Part shown: positions 24,442-33,459 of the stretch, piece by piece
Layout: every line of letters begins with the position of its first letter
How positions within the stretch are numbered: position 1 is the stretch's first letter
NCBI GenBank assembly: GCA_018239895.1
Contig: JAFEGL010000033.1
Span: 31,058 to 95,057, forward strand
DNA length: 64,000 nt
Direction of reading: 5' to 3'
From: Verrucomicrobiota bacterium
Lineage (GTDB): Bacteria > Chlamydiota > Chlamydiia > Chlamydiales > SM23-39
Translations under genes and position numbers: made by a program
Notes under the pieces: model-generated
What the model was told of the DNA's origin: nothing
The model's input: only the letters and a program-made list of their open reading frames with translations
Databases searched by the model: none

Positions 24442-25556
24442 AGCGGCCGGGAGCTGTCGACCGATTGCTGAAAGAATGGGGTCACTTGCTTCTTGGAGAG
24501 GCGGGTCGCAATGTTCCTTATGTTTTTCTCGATTTCTCCTCTCATTTCTGGCGTCAGATCTCTCCCTAGAAGTTCTTTGTGGATTTGGATCGATTCCTCG
24601 TCCTTTCCGGCGCTGTAGGCATACTCGGCCAGCTTGGGAAAAACATCGTCGTAGATCCATTTTTGACTCTGCGCGGAGCTCTCTTGAAATGGATACTGTG
24701 ATGCGTGTTTAATCAGGAGATAGGCGAGGAGCGGCTGTTTTTGCAGATAGATAGATAACCGGTAAAAAGGCTCTGCCCGGCTTGGATCGAATTGGCAGGC
24801 TTTGCAGTAGGCGGCGATGACTTTTTCCGTCGGCGAACCGAGATCCTCTTCCAAACAGCCAATGCAATACAGGGACCAGTAGATCTCATCGGGCGAGCCG
24901 CCGAGCTCTGCCCTCTCTTTATAGGTTTGAAGAGCCTTCGTGTATTCTCTGGCGTGTACATAACTTTGGGCGAGATAAAAGAGGTTCCGAGGATTGTAGG
25001 GATCGGTCAAAAGAGCCTGTTCGAGGAGAGCTGCATCTTTGTGAAATTTATCGGGATCTCTAGACCGGTTTCCTTGAACTTCATCGTAGATAAGAGAAGT
25101 GGCCTGCAAAAGTTCTCCTGTTGCAGAACCTGGATGGGAGATCGATTCGTGGACGATCCCTTTCCAGCGCCACGAGGGGTTGTTTTTGACCAAAAACATC
25201 TTAGAGAATTCCGAAGTTCTCCCGAACGCTTTGATCGTGTAGTAGTCTTTTTCGAGCCGATGTTTGTTGAATCCAGCTGTCAGCCGCTCATCGGCGTCAA
25301 TAAACAAAATATAGTCCGACAGACCGGCCGATTGGTCGAGGACGATGTTGCGGTTGGAGGCGAAGTCGATCCAGGGGGTGGCTAGAAGCTGGCCGGGGAG
25401 GTCCTTTAGCTTATCGATAATGAGTTGAGGCGTCGAATCGGTCGATCCGGTGTCCGCGATGACCCACGAATCGATGTAAGGTTTGACGGAGTCGAGGCAT
25501 CTTTGGATCACGTCGCTCTCGTCTTTGACAATCATGTTCAGGCAAATCGTCGGCAT
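24438..25556 (-). CDS. GT2-type glycosyltransferase with TPR-like C-terminus (copy 2)
   Basis: A 372-residue protein. The N-terminal domain has ICLNMIVKDESDVIQRCLDS, VIADTGSTDST and ILFIDADERL, the family 2 nucleotide-sugar and DxD-type motifs. The C-terminal half (about 190-350) has TPR-like repeats: AALLEQALLTDPYNPRNLFYLAQSY, and ALQTYKERAELGG. It is clearly paralogous along its whole length to the gene just upstream, so the two arose by tandem duplication. The ATG at 25556 overlaps the upstream stop (TAATG); an ATG four codons earlier is less likely. Probably cytosolic; acceptor unknown. Confidence 0.85.
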   Translation of the reverse strand: MPTICLNMIVKDESDVIQRCLDSVKPYIDSWVIADTGSTDSTPQLIIDKLKDLPGQLLATPWIDFASNRNIVLDQSAGLSDYILFIDADERLTAGFNKHRLEKDYYTIKAFGRTSEFSKMFLVKNNPSWRWKGIVHESISHPGSATGELLQATSLIYDEVQGNRSRDPDKFHKDAALLEQALLTDPYNPRNLFYLAQSYVHAREYTKALQTYKERAELGGSPDEIYWSLYCIGCLEEDLGSPTEKVIAAYCKACQFDPSRAEPFYRLSIYLQKQPLLAYLLIKHASQYPFQESSAQSQKWIYDDVFPKLAEYAYSAGKDEESIQIHKELLGRDLTPEMRGEIEKNIRNIATRLSKKQVTPFFQQSVDSSRPL

Positions 25557-26653
25557 TATAGAGTGCATCCGTTTAAGAGCATGTAATTTTTTTCGGCCAT
25601 TTCCCGCGTCTCTTCGGGAAGGTTGGGGATTTTTAAGAGATTCCCATATTCAGCTTGCGCCTCTTCAGATCGGCCGAGGAGGTAGGCGAATTCGGCCAGT
25701 TTTAATTGGAGTAGATAGTCGTAAACGGGGCGCTGAAGCCGCGTGTAGAATTTAGGGACTGGAATTTTTAGAGCCTCTTTGACGAGCAAATAGCCGAGGA
25801 AATGGCACTCGATTTGTTGGAGATAGACAGACAGTCGATAGAGAGGCTCGGCCCGCTCTTCGTCGAATTGCCAGGCATTTAAAAAGGAATCGATGATGGT
25901 TTTTGCAGGGAATTGGAGCTCATTTTGGAGCTGGGCGATACAGAAGAGAGACCAGAAAACCTCCTCTTTCGACATCCAGTTGTTGCCGTTTCCCATCTCG
26001 ACCCTTTTTTCGTATTGCTTCAGAGCGAGACCGAGCTGACCTCCGATGGCATAAGTTTGGGCTAGATAGAAAGCGGCTCTCGCATCGTCTGGATTTTTTT
26101 TCAGAGCTTCTTCGAGAATTTTGGTATCTTTGATGTTCTTTTCGGGATCTCGGGCCCGGTTTCCTGGAACCAGGTTATATTCGTTGATGACGCCTGGGAG
26201 AAACGCTCCGACGATTGGAAGGGGGTTCGTGATGAACTCGTGAAGGGCTCCTTTCCATCTCCATTCAGAGTGGTTCTTGATGAGAAGAACTCTCTGGAAG
26301 TCGACATTTTTCCCGACCATCCTGGCTAGATAGTAGTCTTTATCCAATTGGGATTTATCGAACGGCTTTTGGAATTTGAGCCTTTCATCGGCGTCGATGA
26401 ATAGAATGTAATCGGTTTTATTTCTCGCTAAATCGAGGGCTTCATTCCGGTTGGTTTCGAAGTCGACCCAAGGCCGCTCATAGAGTTTTCCGGGGACATT
26501 TCGGAGACATTTTTGGATCAGGGCCTGTGTCCCGTCTTTCGATCCAGTATCGACGATGACCCAAAAATCGATGATCGATTTCAAAGAGTTTAGGCACCGC
26601 TCAATTACGGGGCTTTCATCTTTTACAATCATGTTTAAACAAACTGTCTTCAT
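25556..26653 (-). CDS. GT2-type glycosyltransferase with TPR-like C-terminus (copy 1)
   Basis: A 365-residue paralogue of the downstream gene with the same order: VCLNMIVKDESPVIERCLNS, VIVDTGSKDGT, ILFIDADERL, then TPR-like helices ILEEALKKNPDDARAAFYLAQTY. It lacks membrane segments. Enzymes with this GT2-TPR form often modify proteins or envelope glycans, but the acceptor here is unknown. No ribosome site is obvious before the ATG; the AT-rich upstream gap of 45 bp separates it from the BPL_N gene. Confidence 0.85.
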   Translation of the reverse strand: MKTVCLNMIVKDESPVIERCLNSLKSIIDFWVIVDTGSKDGTQALIQKCLRNVPGKLYERPWVDFETNRNEALDLARNKTDYILFIDADERLKFQKPFDKSQLDKDYYLARMVGKNVDFQRVLLIKNHSEWRWKGALHEFITNPLPIVGAFLPGVINEYNLVPGNRARDPEKNIKDTKILEEALKKNPDDARAAFYLAQTYAIGGQLGLALKQYEKRVEMGNGNNWMSKEEVFWSLFCIAQLQNELQFPAKTIIDSFLNAWQFDEERAEPLYRLSVYLQQIECHFLGYLLVKEALKIPVPKFYTRLQRPVYDYLLQLKLAEFAYLLGRSEEAQAEYGNLLKIPNLPEETREMAEKNYMLLNGCTL

Positions 26654-26698
26654 AATTAATCGTTAAATTATAAAGGCAGATTATGGAAAATAATTAAT

Positions 26699-27370
26699 TT
26701 AAATCAATAGATTCCAGAATTTCTGGCGCATTTCTTCGGAAGCTCGCAGGAGCGGGTCGGCTTCAGCCAAAATATCGGGTGACGCCTCGATGTGGACGCC
26801 GCTGAGGATCGCTTCGCCTTGACCAATAGAGCGTGAAATGATGGCTGGCGGTTTGCCAGCCAGCTCCCCATATCGGGCGAGGATCTTGCAGTCTGTCAGA
26901 TCCCCCTCGAAATAGCATCCGCCATTGTAGTAAGCGCGAAAGACCCCTATTTCGGTCTCTAGAAGAGCGGCTCGGGCGCCGATGGGGGAGTTGTAGTGGA
27001 AGGTGCCGAAACCATAGGCGGGGCCGATGCCTGAGCCGGGGAAGAACTTGAGTTCTCTTTCTCCGCAGACCTCGAGGGGGTGGCCCGGGTCGAAAACGAC
27101 CTGGGAGCAGCCGTAGTAGGCCCCCGCGCAAATCCCGATGAATTTCCCTCCCTTTTCCACGAAGGAGCGTATTTGGGCGTTTCCTGGCCCTTGCAGGGCT
27201 GCATGGTAGGGGAGGTCTCTTCCTCCAGGGAGGATGAAGACATCGACTTTTTCGAGGGCGCCTGCAATTATCTCCTTGGCAGTCAAGAGAATAGGATTTA
27301 AGGAGAGAAATGCAGGCCTGAAAGTAGGCGAGGCCCCCTCCCCATCGTAAAGGGCGATTTTGAGTTTCAT
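26699..27370 (-). CDS. BPL_N-type glutamine-amidotransferase-like protein
   Basis: A 223-residue class I amidotransferase-like fold. VFILPGGRDLPY, FIGICAGAYYG (nucleophile Cys at about 81) and SGVHIEAS (His 193, Glu 195) give an intact Cys-His-Glu triad. The sequence resembles the N-terminal domain of eukaryotic biotin-protein ligases (BPL_N), which in bacteria and archaea also occurs alone. A link to the biotin operon at 1-2.3 kb is possible, but there is no proximity, and the BPL_N domain has no settled reaction. Confidence 0.82.
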   Translation of the reverse strand: MKLKIALYDGEGASPTFRPAFLSLNPILLTAKEIIAGALEKVDVFILPGGRDLPYHAALQGPGNAQIRSFVEKGGKFIGICAGAYYGCSQVVFDPGHPLEVCGERELKFFPGSGIGPAYGFGTFHYNSPIGARAALLETEIGVFRAYYNGGCYFEGDLTDCKILARYGELAGKPPAIISRSIGQGEAILSGVHIEASPDILAEADPLLRASEEMRQKFWNLLI

Positions 27371-27416
27371 AGCGCGAGAATCATAAATGAGAGGGACATT
27401 TATTCCTATATCGGGA

Positions 27417-27567
27417 GTGGTTCAAAAATCGGTAGATGGCAAGAAGGCGCCCGCCATTTGAGTCAGGCGCAGCCGGTGCCGAAGCAGCCCAACTTAGCAA
27501 GTTGAGCGATGCAGGCAGATTCAAATGCCGTGGCTGCCGACGCAGCCAGAACCGATTTTAGAACCAC
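27417..27567. repeat. 151-bp degenerate palindrome
   Basis: Outer arms GTGGTTCaAAAATCGGT (27417-27433) and ACCGATTTTaGAACCAC (27551-27567) match at 16 of 17 positions. Inner segments also pair: GCCATTTGAGTC near 27453 with GATTCAAATGCC near 27519, and the centre is CAACTT-AGC-AAGTTG. Together they form an imperfect long hairpin in the gap before the HEAT-repeat gene, in a stretch that shows no coding signal. Confidence 0.6.
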
Positions 27568-27625
27568 GAGCGGTATACATAGACAAGGGGAGGTCCATAT
27601 GTATATATTAAAAAAAGAGGTATTC

Positions 27626-29356
27626 ATGAAGCGTATTCTCCTTTTGGCTCTTCCAGCTTTCTCTCTTTTCGGGATTTCATCTGAAGAAGAAGGGGCGAGG
27701 CGGGTGCAAGCGCATCTCCTCATCGAAGATTCTAGCTCTGCTTTAGAAGAGGCCCGAAAGTTCTCCTCCCTTTTTCCTGAATCGAAAATCGCCGGCTCGG
27801 CGCTTGTCGAAGCTTTGGCCGCGAATGGAATGGAAGAGGAGGCTTTGGATGCATGGCATCGACTCTCGGCCCAATATCCCGATGTGATGACCGACCGCCA
27901 TCTTCTGGAAGAACTTTCCTGGGGCGTTTTGAGAAAAGGGGTCGAATCGAGCCAATATGGAGTGAGACTTACCTCGCTGATTGGCGCTTATCTCACGCGC
28001 GATGCCCGAGCGGTCCAGATGCTCGTTCAGATGATGCGCGATTCCAATGCGATCATCCGCTCCGTCGCCGTGCAGATGTCAACCTCGTATGCCGACGCCA
28101 TTTTGAAAGATGAGATCGCAAGGCTTTTGAGCGAAGAGCGGGTCTGGATGGTCCGCTTGGAGGCGATCCAGGCAGCGGGTCAGCTCCGGATCAAGTGGCT
28201 TGTCCCCAAATTGCAGGCGTTTGTAACCTCAGACAAGAGCACGTTTGAAGAGAGGGGAGCCGCGATCGAAGCCCTCGTTAGAATTTACGACCGGATTGAA
28301 TTGCCAGAGCTGCAGAAATTGGCCGAAAGCAACCGCGCTGGATTGAGGCATCTAGCTTGTATGCTCGCCTCCCATTTTGCGATTCCTGAGGCCAAAGAAG
28401 CTGTTTTAAAGCTGATCCGCGATCCGAATCCCGACGTCCGAATAGCAGCGGTCAACGCGTTCGGTCTCTACTACCGGGAAAAAATGTCGGCCAAAGAGGC
28501 GAAAGAAGCGGTCGATGCCGTTTTGAGCGACTCTGATCCTGCTGTTGCGATCACAGCCGCTTGGGCGGCGATTTTGATCGATCCCTCGTTTGGAGAGCCT
28601 TACATGGCCCGTTGGCTCAGCGATCCATTGCCCGAGAATCGGCGCCTTGCCTCGGCAGCTCTAGCGACAACGGGGGGGCGGAGCGTGCAGCTCGGGATCA
28701 AAACGTTGAAAGAGAGCACAGATCCCTACGTCCGAGCGAATATTGCCCAAGGGCTTTTAGGCCAGCGGGTGGAAGTCGCCGCTTGCTGCGACATGATCTA
28801 CGAATTTCTCCAAACCGAAAAGCGGATGTGGATGCGGGACAATCGGCGAAATCCCCTCTTCTCGGTCCTTGCGCCGAGCCAAGTGCGCCACATCGACCAG
28901 ATCCCCAACTATCCTGAAGCAATAGATCACATGACTCGCCTCGAGATCATCTCTCTTTTAGCCATTGTCGAAGATGCTCGAGCCCTGGGCGCTTTGAAGA
29001 CTTTTTTACAGAGGAAAGCTTGGGGTGTGACCGGATTTGCCGCCGCAACCTTGCTGCAAGAGGGGGATGAGACGGCGCTTGAAATTGTCCGGGAGCTTTT
29101 GAAAGACTCCGATCCCAACGTCCGTTTGCAGGCTTGCTTAGTCCTCGCGATGATGGGGCGCGATGAGGCGGTCGTCAAAGATCTCCAAGCCGCCTACGCA
29201 GGGGCGGGACACGAGAAAAAGCTCCATATTTTGGAAGCCCTCGGACGGATCGGCCAGATGGAGTCGCTCAATTTCCTCATCGGGACTCTCCGCGAACCGT
29301 TCCCAATCTTGCGCGCTTCGGCTGCAGCTGCCCTGATCCAAACCCTCAACAAGTGA
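27626..29356 (+). CDS. Exported HEAT-repeat protein
   Basis: A 576-residue protein. The start at 27626 (MKRILLLALPAFSLFG) gives a signal peptide and has AGAGG 6 nt upstream; a longer open frame begins inside the upstream palindrome. From about 120 to the end, tandem HEAT/PBS-lyase-type repeats recur every 31-35 residues: LVQMMRDSNAIIRSVAVQMS, LIRDPNPDVRIAAVNAFG, VLSDSDPAVAITAAWAAI and LLKDSDPNVRLQACLVLAMMG. Such alpha-solenoids act as scaffolds. Location is probably periplasmic. The M24 peptidase gene begins 3 nt after its stop. Confidence 0.85.
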   Translation: MKRILLLALPAFSLFGISSEEEGARRVQAHLLIEDSSSALEEARKFSSLFPESKIAGSALVEALAANGMEEEALDAWHRLSAQYPDVMTDRHLLEELSWGVLRKGVESSQYGVRLTSLIGAYLTRDARAVQMLVQMMRDSNAIIRSVAVQMSTSYADAILKDEIARLLSEERVWMVRLEAIQAAGQLRIKWLVPKLQAFVTSDKSTFEERGAAIEALVRIYDRIELPELQKLAESNRAGLRHLACMLASHFAIPEAKEAVLKLIRDPNPDVRIAAVNAFGLYYREKMSAKEAKEAVDAVLSDSDPAVAITAAWAAILIDPSFGEPYMARWLSDPLPENRRLASAALATTGGRSVQLGIKTLKESTDPYVRANIAQGLLGQRVEVAACCDMIYEFLQTEKRMWMRDNRRNPLFSVLAPSQVRHIDQIPNYPEAIDHMTRLEIISLLAIVEDARALGALKTFLQRKAWGVTGFAAATLLQEGDETALEIVRELLKDSDPNVRLQACLVLAMMGRDEAVVKDLQAAYAGAGHEKKLHILEALGRIGQMESLNFLIGTLREPFPILRASAAAALIQTLNK

Positions 29357-29359
29357 TCT

Positions 29360-30541
29360 ATGAGCAAAATCGACCAAGCCCAAAAATATCTCCAAGAGCA
29401 AAAAGCCGATGGATGGCTCCTCTACGACTTCCATAAAAGCAACGAACTGGCTCACACATTCTTGGAGATCCCTCACGGGACGATGACGACCCGTAGATTT
29501 TTCTACTGGATCCCGGCGAAGGGAACTCCGATCAAACTCGTCCATGCGATTGAGAGCCGCGTCCTCGATGCGTGGCCTGGCGAAAAACGGATCTACTCCT
29601 CGTGGCAATCGCTCGAATCGGAACTCAAGCAGATTGTCCACGGACGGAAAAGGATCGCGATGGAATATTCGCCGAGAAATGCCATCCCCTACGTCTCAAA
29701 GGTTGACGGCGGAACCATCGATCTGATCCGCTCCTTCGGAGCCGAAGTCATCAGCAGCGCCGATTTCTTGCCCCATTTTACGGCTGTATTTACGGAAACT
29801 CAGGGGCAGAGCCTCATCCGGGCCGGCCAAGCCCTCGATCGGATTGTAGCCGATGCCTGGCACTGGATTTCGAGCCATCTCAAATCAGGAAAGAGCCTCA
29901 CCGAATACGAGGTGCAGCAAAAGATCCTAGCCGATTTTTCAGCCTCCGATCTTTTCGCCAATTCCCCTCCGATCGTCGCGGTGAATGAACACACGGCCGA
30001 TCCCCACTATGAACCACAGCGGATCGGCTCGAGCCAGATCAAGCAGGGCGATTGGGTTCTCCTCGACATGTGGGGCAAGGAAAAACACCCCGGCTCGATC
30101 TATGCCGATATCACCCGCGTCGGCGTGGCCGACACTTCGCCCAGCGTCAAGCAAATGGAGATATTTCACATCGTCCGCGAAGCGCAAGTGGCTGCGACCG
30201 AACTCGTCAAAAACCGCTTTTCCGAGCGCAAAAAAGTGATGGGATGGGAAGTGGACGATGCGGCGCGGAGCGTGATTGAAGAGGCGGGCTACGGAAAATT
30301 TTTCATCCACCGGACGGGTCACAATATCGAGACTGAAGTGCATGGGAGCGGCGCCCACATGGACAATCTCGAGATGCACGACGAGCGGCCGATCCTGCCG
30401 GGCACGGCTTTTTCCATCGAGCCGGGCATCTACTTACCTAGCTTTTTCGGCATACGCCTCGAATACGACATATACGTCCACACGAACGGGAAAGTCGAAA
30501 TCGTCGGCGGCGAACAAGACTCAATAATGACTGTGGATTAA
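29360..30541 (+). CDS. M24 family Xaa-Pro aminopeptidase
   Basis: A 393-residue pita-bread metallopeptidase with an N-terminal creatinase-type domain (1-150) and a catalytic domain whose five metal ligands are visible: Asp in LLDMWGK, Asp in YADITRVG, His in RTGHNIETEVHG, Glu in FSIEPGIYLP and Glu in RLEYDIYVH. It removes N-terminal residues before proline or cleaves Xaa-Pro dipeptides; which one is unresolved. It is translated right after the HEAT-repeat gene (3-nt gap), suggesting one operon. Confidence 0.9.
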   Translation: MSKIDQAQKYLQEQKADGWLLYDFHKSNELAHTFLEIPHGTMTTRRFFYWIPAKGTPIKLVHAIESRVLDAWPGEKRIYSSWQSLESELKQIVHGRKRIAMEYSPRNAIPYVSKVDGGTIDLIRSFGAEVISSADFLPHFTAVFTETQGQSLIRAGQALDRIVADAWHWISSHLKSGKSLTEYEVQQKILADFSASDLFANSPPIVAVNEHTADPHYEPQRIGSSQIKQGDWVLLDMWGKEKHPGSIYADITRVGVADTSPSVKQMEIFHIVREAQVAATELVKNRFSERKKVMGWEVDDAARSVIEEAGYGKFFIHRTGHNIETEVHGSGAHMDNLEMHDERPILPGTAFSIEPGIYLPSFFGIRLEYDIYVHTNGKVEIVGGEQDSIMTVD

Positions 30542-30559
30542 GGGTGGGAAACCCACCCT
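30541..30559. terminator. Hairpin between convergent M24 peptidase and CHLPS genes
   Basis: AGGGTGGG (30541-30548) and CCCACCCT (30552-30559) form a perfect 8-bp GC-rich stem with a 3-base loop, overlapping the peptidase stop codon. It lies between convergent genes and could end transcripts from both sides, though it lacks a long T-run. Confidence 0.5.
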
Positions 30560-30570
30560 CGATTGTCTAG

Positions 30571-31746
30571 CTATGCAGAAGCTTCTGATCCAGAGTCGAG
30601 TTGGATCCTAGCGTGCTGATCTAAAATGACGACACCGTCAATGTCTGGGAGGACGTTGTCTGTTTTTGGGTTGTTGTCCCAATTCTTGATGGCCTGCTCG
30701 ACTAATTCTCGTGGAATGCCGAGGTGCGGGTACTTGGCGCCGCGGACTGTGATGAAGGTCTTGTTGCCTACGCTGACGGTTTTCACGGCGTCGCCCAAGT
30801 GGACCTGATCCATCATCTCGTCATCTTCGGCCGTGATGATGAGCTCGTGGATGCCCAGCTGTTCGAGCCTTTGCGAGGCAGCTACTGAATCGATCTCGTA
30901 GTCGAGCCACCATCGGACCCAGTCGGCGCAGGCGCCGCCGAGTTTTTTCACAATGTCGCTCAACCGGGAGAATGTCATCATCCTCATGGCGAAATATTCG
31001 ATGTTGTCCGTATCAAAAACGTGGTTTTCAATCGCTCCGCCGAGAGCTCCTCCACCCAGTGAGTGGCCAGCCATGACGATTTTCTTCGCTTTCAAGGCTG
31101 TTTCAAGAAAGCGGAGGCCGAGTTCTTGCACCTCACCAATCTCTTTTGGATCGGTTCGCCCTTCCCGCATTTCGCTCATACCCACAGAAGGGCCATTGAC
31201 GAGGAGCAGGTTGTACCCCGCTCTCAAGCAGGGAACATGGGAGTTCATCAAGATGGCATCTTCGATCGTGCCGTAGTTGCCCACAGCGAAAAGAGCCCAT
31301 TTTTGGTTCGAGAGGTTTTCCTCTTTTCCGATGATGAGGCCGCTGTAGCGGACGCCATCTTTCTCTAGGACGATGTCTCGAGCGATCACCTTATCTTGAT
31401 TCTGGTATTTTTGCTCGAGGACAAACCTCAAGTTTTGGACGTGGTACTTTCCGAACGAGTGGGCCGGATAGATTTTCCTCATCCCAACAATTTGAGCCAA
31501 TTGCTTGAGGCCTTCGTAAATCCCCCAGAGGACAAAGACGCACTGGAGCACAACGATGACGATCTTTTTGGCTGCCTCTTGCCACGTTTGATTGCGGCTG
31601 GCAAGGGCAAAATCGGCCTTTAATTGTTCGCTGGGGAAGGCTTCGTATCTTCGAAATTCTTCCCAGTTTTTTTCTCCATCAGCGTCTCGAGGAAAAAATC
31701 GGTCGTAGATCTCATCGTAGGAAACTCTTCCGCTTACAGAGCTCAT
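30571..31746 (-). CDS. CHLPS (DUF818) alpha/beta hydrolase
   Basis: A 391-residue membrane-linked hydrolase. A hydrophobic helix KIVIVVLQCVFVLWGIYEGL (61-80) precedes a hydrolase domain with LFAVGNYGT, LLVNGPSVGMSEM and the nucleophile elbow AGHSLGGG (Ser at about 229), with an acidic residue in ITAEDDEM and a later HLG as likely His. This matches the CHLPS 43-kDa family, which is almost exclusive to chlamydiae, and is a lineage marker. It begins 2 nt after the stop of the Inc-like gene, so both share the promoter at 32865-32893. Confidence 0.88.
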   Translation of the reverse strand: MSSVSGRVSYDEIYDRFFPRDADGEKNWEEFRRYEAFPSEQLKADFALASRNQTWQEAAKKIVIVVLQCVFVLWGIYEGLKQLAQIVGMRKIYPAHSFGKYHVQNLRFVLEQKYQNQDKVIARDIVLEKDGVRYSGLIIGKEENLSNQKWALFAVGNYGTIEDAILMNSHVPCLRAGYNLLLVNGPSVGMSEMREGRTDPKEIGEVQELGLRFLETALKAKKIVMAGHSLGGGALGGAIENHVFDTDNIEYFAMRMMTFSRLSDIVKKLGGACADWVRWWLDYEIDSVAASQRLEQLGIHELIITAEDDEMMDQVHLGDAVKTVSVGNKTFITVRGAKYPHLGIPRELVEQAIKNWDNNPKTDNVLPDIDGVVILDQHARIQLDSGSEASA

Positions 31747-31748
31747 GT

Positions 31749-32837
31749 TTATACCGCGTTTTGTGAGTCAAATGAAGGCATAGGCGCCGCACCATGCTGG
31801 CTTGGCGACATCAAAGGCTGAGGTTGTTGTTGAGGATAGAAATTTACAGTAGGATCGAAGAGGTAGCTTCTGACTAACTGAAGCGCCTGCACCTGGTTTT
31901 TGTGAACAGCATCAACAGAAATTTCCCTATTTGCTTCAGCTAACTGATCTCTCATCAAGCGATGGACATGGTCGTCGAGTAGTCTGTAGGGGATTGCTCT
32001 TCTCTCTTTGTCATTGAAAAGGAAAAAGCGGTCGTCTCTTCTGTAGAGAGAGTCGTTGATGCGGAGCTCGAGCGTTTTGATATTTGCATTGCCCAAATCG
32101 GACAGTTTAGCAACTGGCGAGAATGGATTAGCGAGGATTTCGACCATCAAAGAGGCTTTGAGCAGAGAAGGAAGGGTTGCGCCCTCATAGATTCCATAAG
32201 CTTCTTTGTCTCGGTCCATTTGGATATTTTGCTTCGGCGCTTTTTGCGTTCTCATATTGTGGGAAGTGACGAGGGTCGCGTGCATGTGGGTGACCCAGAA
32301 GTTCAATTGGCCGAGGACAGGAATCATGGCTTCCAGCGACTCATTTTCTGTTGCTGGAGCTTGGCCCTCTTTTCTTGGCAGCTGTGCTTTGATCAGATTC
32401 CAAGTCTCATCCAGGTGCTGGATACCGTATTCGGCCAAGCCATCGACAATTCTTTGATGGACGATTTGACCGCTTTCATCTTTCAGCCTTGCAATGACCT
32501 CGTTCGTCGCTTGTTCGATTCCGCGAGCTTCGTTAGCTTTTGACTTGAAGTTGTTGGAGATTTGCCAGAGTTTCGAGCCGGCCCAGCCGAGCGGGATAGC
32601 TGCGGCGGCGATGCCGATCATCACAAAGGGGAGGACTGTTCCGCCGGATGCAAGGAAGGAAAAAGTCAAGACGGCGGCCGCGATAGCGACAGTCGCAACA
32701 TAGGCGACGACCGCAGCAGTCCTCAATAACCCGTAGTACATGGAATTTTTTGAGGCTTCTTTCTTGAAATTGATTGTAAAATTTGGATTTAGGACTTGCG
32801 GCGCAGAACCTACGCTAGAAAGACTTGATGAGGACAT
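31749..32837 (-). CDS. Inc-like protein with bilobed hydrophobic domain
   Basis: A 362-residue protein. Two long hydrophobic helices (41-63 and 66-86) are separated by only a few residues (SGGT), the bilobed form typical of chlamydial inclusion-membrane proteins. A Ser-rich N-terminus precedes it and a long helical, partly coiled-coil cytosolic region follows (WQISNNFKSKANEARGIEQ onward). No signal peptide and no recognised domain. GGAG precedes the ATG. Its operon partner is the CHLPS hydrolase, so the pair may act together at the inclusion or envelope membrane. Assignment as Inc is inference. Confidence 0.6.
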   Translation of the reverse strand: MSSSSLSSVGSAPQVLNPNFTINFKKEASKNSMYYGLLRTAAVVAYVATVAIAAAVLTFSFLASGGTVLPFVMIGIAAAAIPLGWAGSKLWQISNNFKSKANEARGIEQATNEVIARLKDESGQIVHQRIVDGLAEYGIQHLDETWNLIKAQLPRKEGQAPATENESLEAMIPVLGQLNFWVTHMHATLVTSHNMRTQKAPKQNIQMDRDKEAYGIYEGATLPSLLKASLMVEILANPFSPVAKLSDLGNANIKTLELRINDSLYRRDDRFFLFNDKERRAIPYRLLDDHVHRLMRDQLAEANREISVDAVHKNQVQALQLVRSYLFDPTVNFYPQQQPQPLMSPSQHGAAPMPSFDSQNAV

Positions 32838-32864
32838 CGCTCACTCCTTATTTTTTTGCCCAAC

Positions 32865-32893
32865 GTTATAATGTAGATGTACAAAGAAAGCAA
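32865..32893 (-). promoter_or_regulatory. Promoter of the Inc-like/CHLPS operon
   Basis: On the minus strand TTGCTT (32888-32893) and TATAAC (32865-32870) are spaced by 17 bp, 27 bp before the ATG at 32837 with GGAG in between. This is a good sigma-66/70-type promoter. Confidence 0.6.
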
Positions 32894-32931
32894 CAAGAAG
32901 ATGTGAAAATTTTATATTGATAGTCAGGGAT

Positions 32932-33357
32932 TTAAGATAAATTTAGAAAGGGAATGGCGAGTTGTTTCATTCGGAGGTGGATCTGATACAGGCCATTGGA
33001 GCGGTTGGGGGAAAGGCTTGCAGAAATGCCTAAATCTTTGAGGAAATCTGGAGGGGTGGTAAGGATCGTTTGCGGAGTTTCTCCGCTGTAGACGGCGATG
33101 AGGAGCGCTGCGAGGCCGGCCGAAATGAGCGCCTCGGATGATGTTTGAAAATAAACTTTGCCCTCTTTGAGGGTTGCGTCGAGATAAAGAGTGCTTTGGC
33201 ACCCTTTTACAATCCGTTCCGGAGTTTTTAAAGAATTTGGGTAAGAGGGGAGGGTGCGCCCCATCTCGATGATAGCCGTGTAACGGGCCTCGCCAGTCGG
33301 AAGGGTGGTAAACCTTTGATTGATTTCAAAAATTTTTTGCCGAATTGTCTCGCTCAT
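32932..33357 (-). CDS. sufE: SufE-family sulfur acceptor
   Basis: A 141-residue SufE homologue. The conserved active cysteine lies in [12 protein letters not shown] (about 48-59), with the earlier [17 protein letters not shown] and the downstream [18 protein letters not shown] matching the family. SufE takes sulfur from a SufS cysteine desulfurase for Fe-S assembly, which BioB also needs. No good ribosome site is visible before the ATG. No suf genes are adjacent; the gene stands alone, divergent from infA. Confidence 0.93.
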   Translation of the reverse strand: MSETIRQKIFEINQRFTTLPTGEARYTAIIEMGRTLPSYPNSLKTPERIVKGCQSTLYLDATLKEGKVYFQTSSEALISAGLAALLIAVYSGETPQTILTTPPDFLKDLGISASLSPNRSNGLYQIHLRMKQLAIPFLNLS

Positions 33358-33402
33358 AGGAGGGATGATAAACGAAAATCGAGTATGGGGCCAGAAAAAG
33401 CA

Positions 33403-33432
33403 TTGACATTAAACGAGAAATTGGTGTTTTAT
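33403..33432 (+). promoter_or_regulatory. Promoter of infA-tuf region
   Basis: A perfect TTGACA (33403-33408) is followed after 18 bp by TTTTAT (33427-33432); TATAGT at 33430-33435 is an alternative -10. It lies 27 bp before the infA ATG. Confidence 0.5.
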
Positions 33433-33459
33433 AGTAAGCATTTCCAAGTCGAAATAGTT

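Noticed and set aside
27509..27625. In-frame N-terminal extension of the HEAT-repeat protein
   Set aside because: It would start inside the 151-bp palindrome and hide a good signal peptide; the ATG at 27626 has a clear ribosome site.
33365..33406. A 13-residue plus-strand frame after a strong AGGAGG between sufE and infA
   Set aside because: The ribosome site is too close to the ATG, and the infA promoter TTGACA lies at its 3' end, so it is probably untranscribed.
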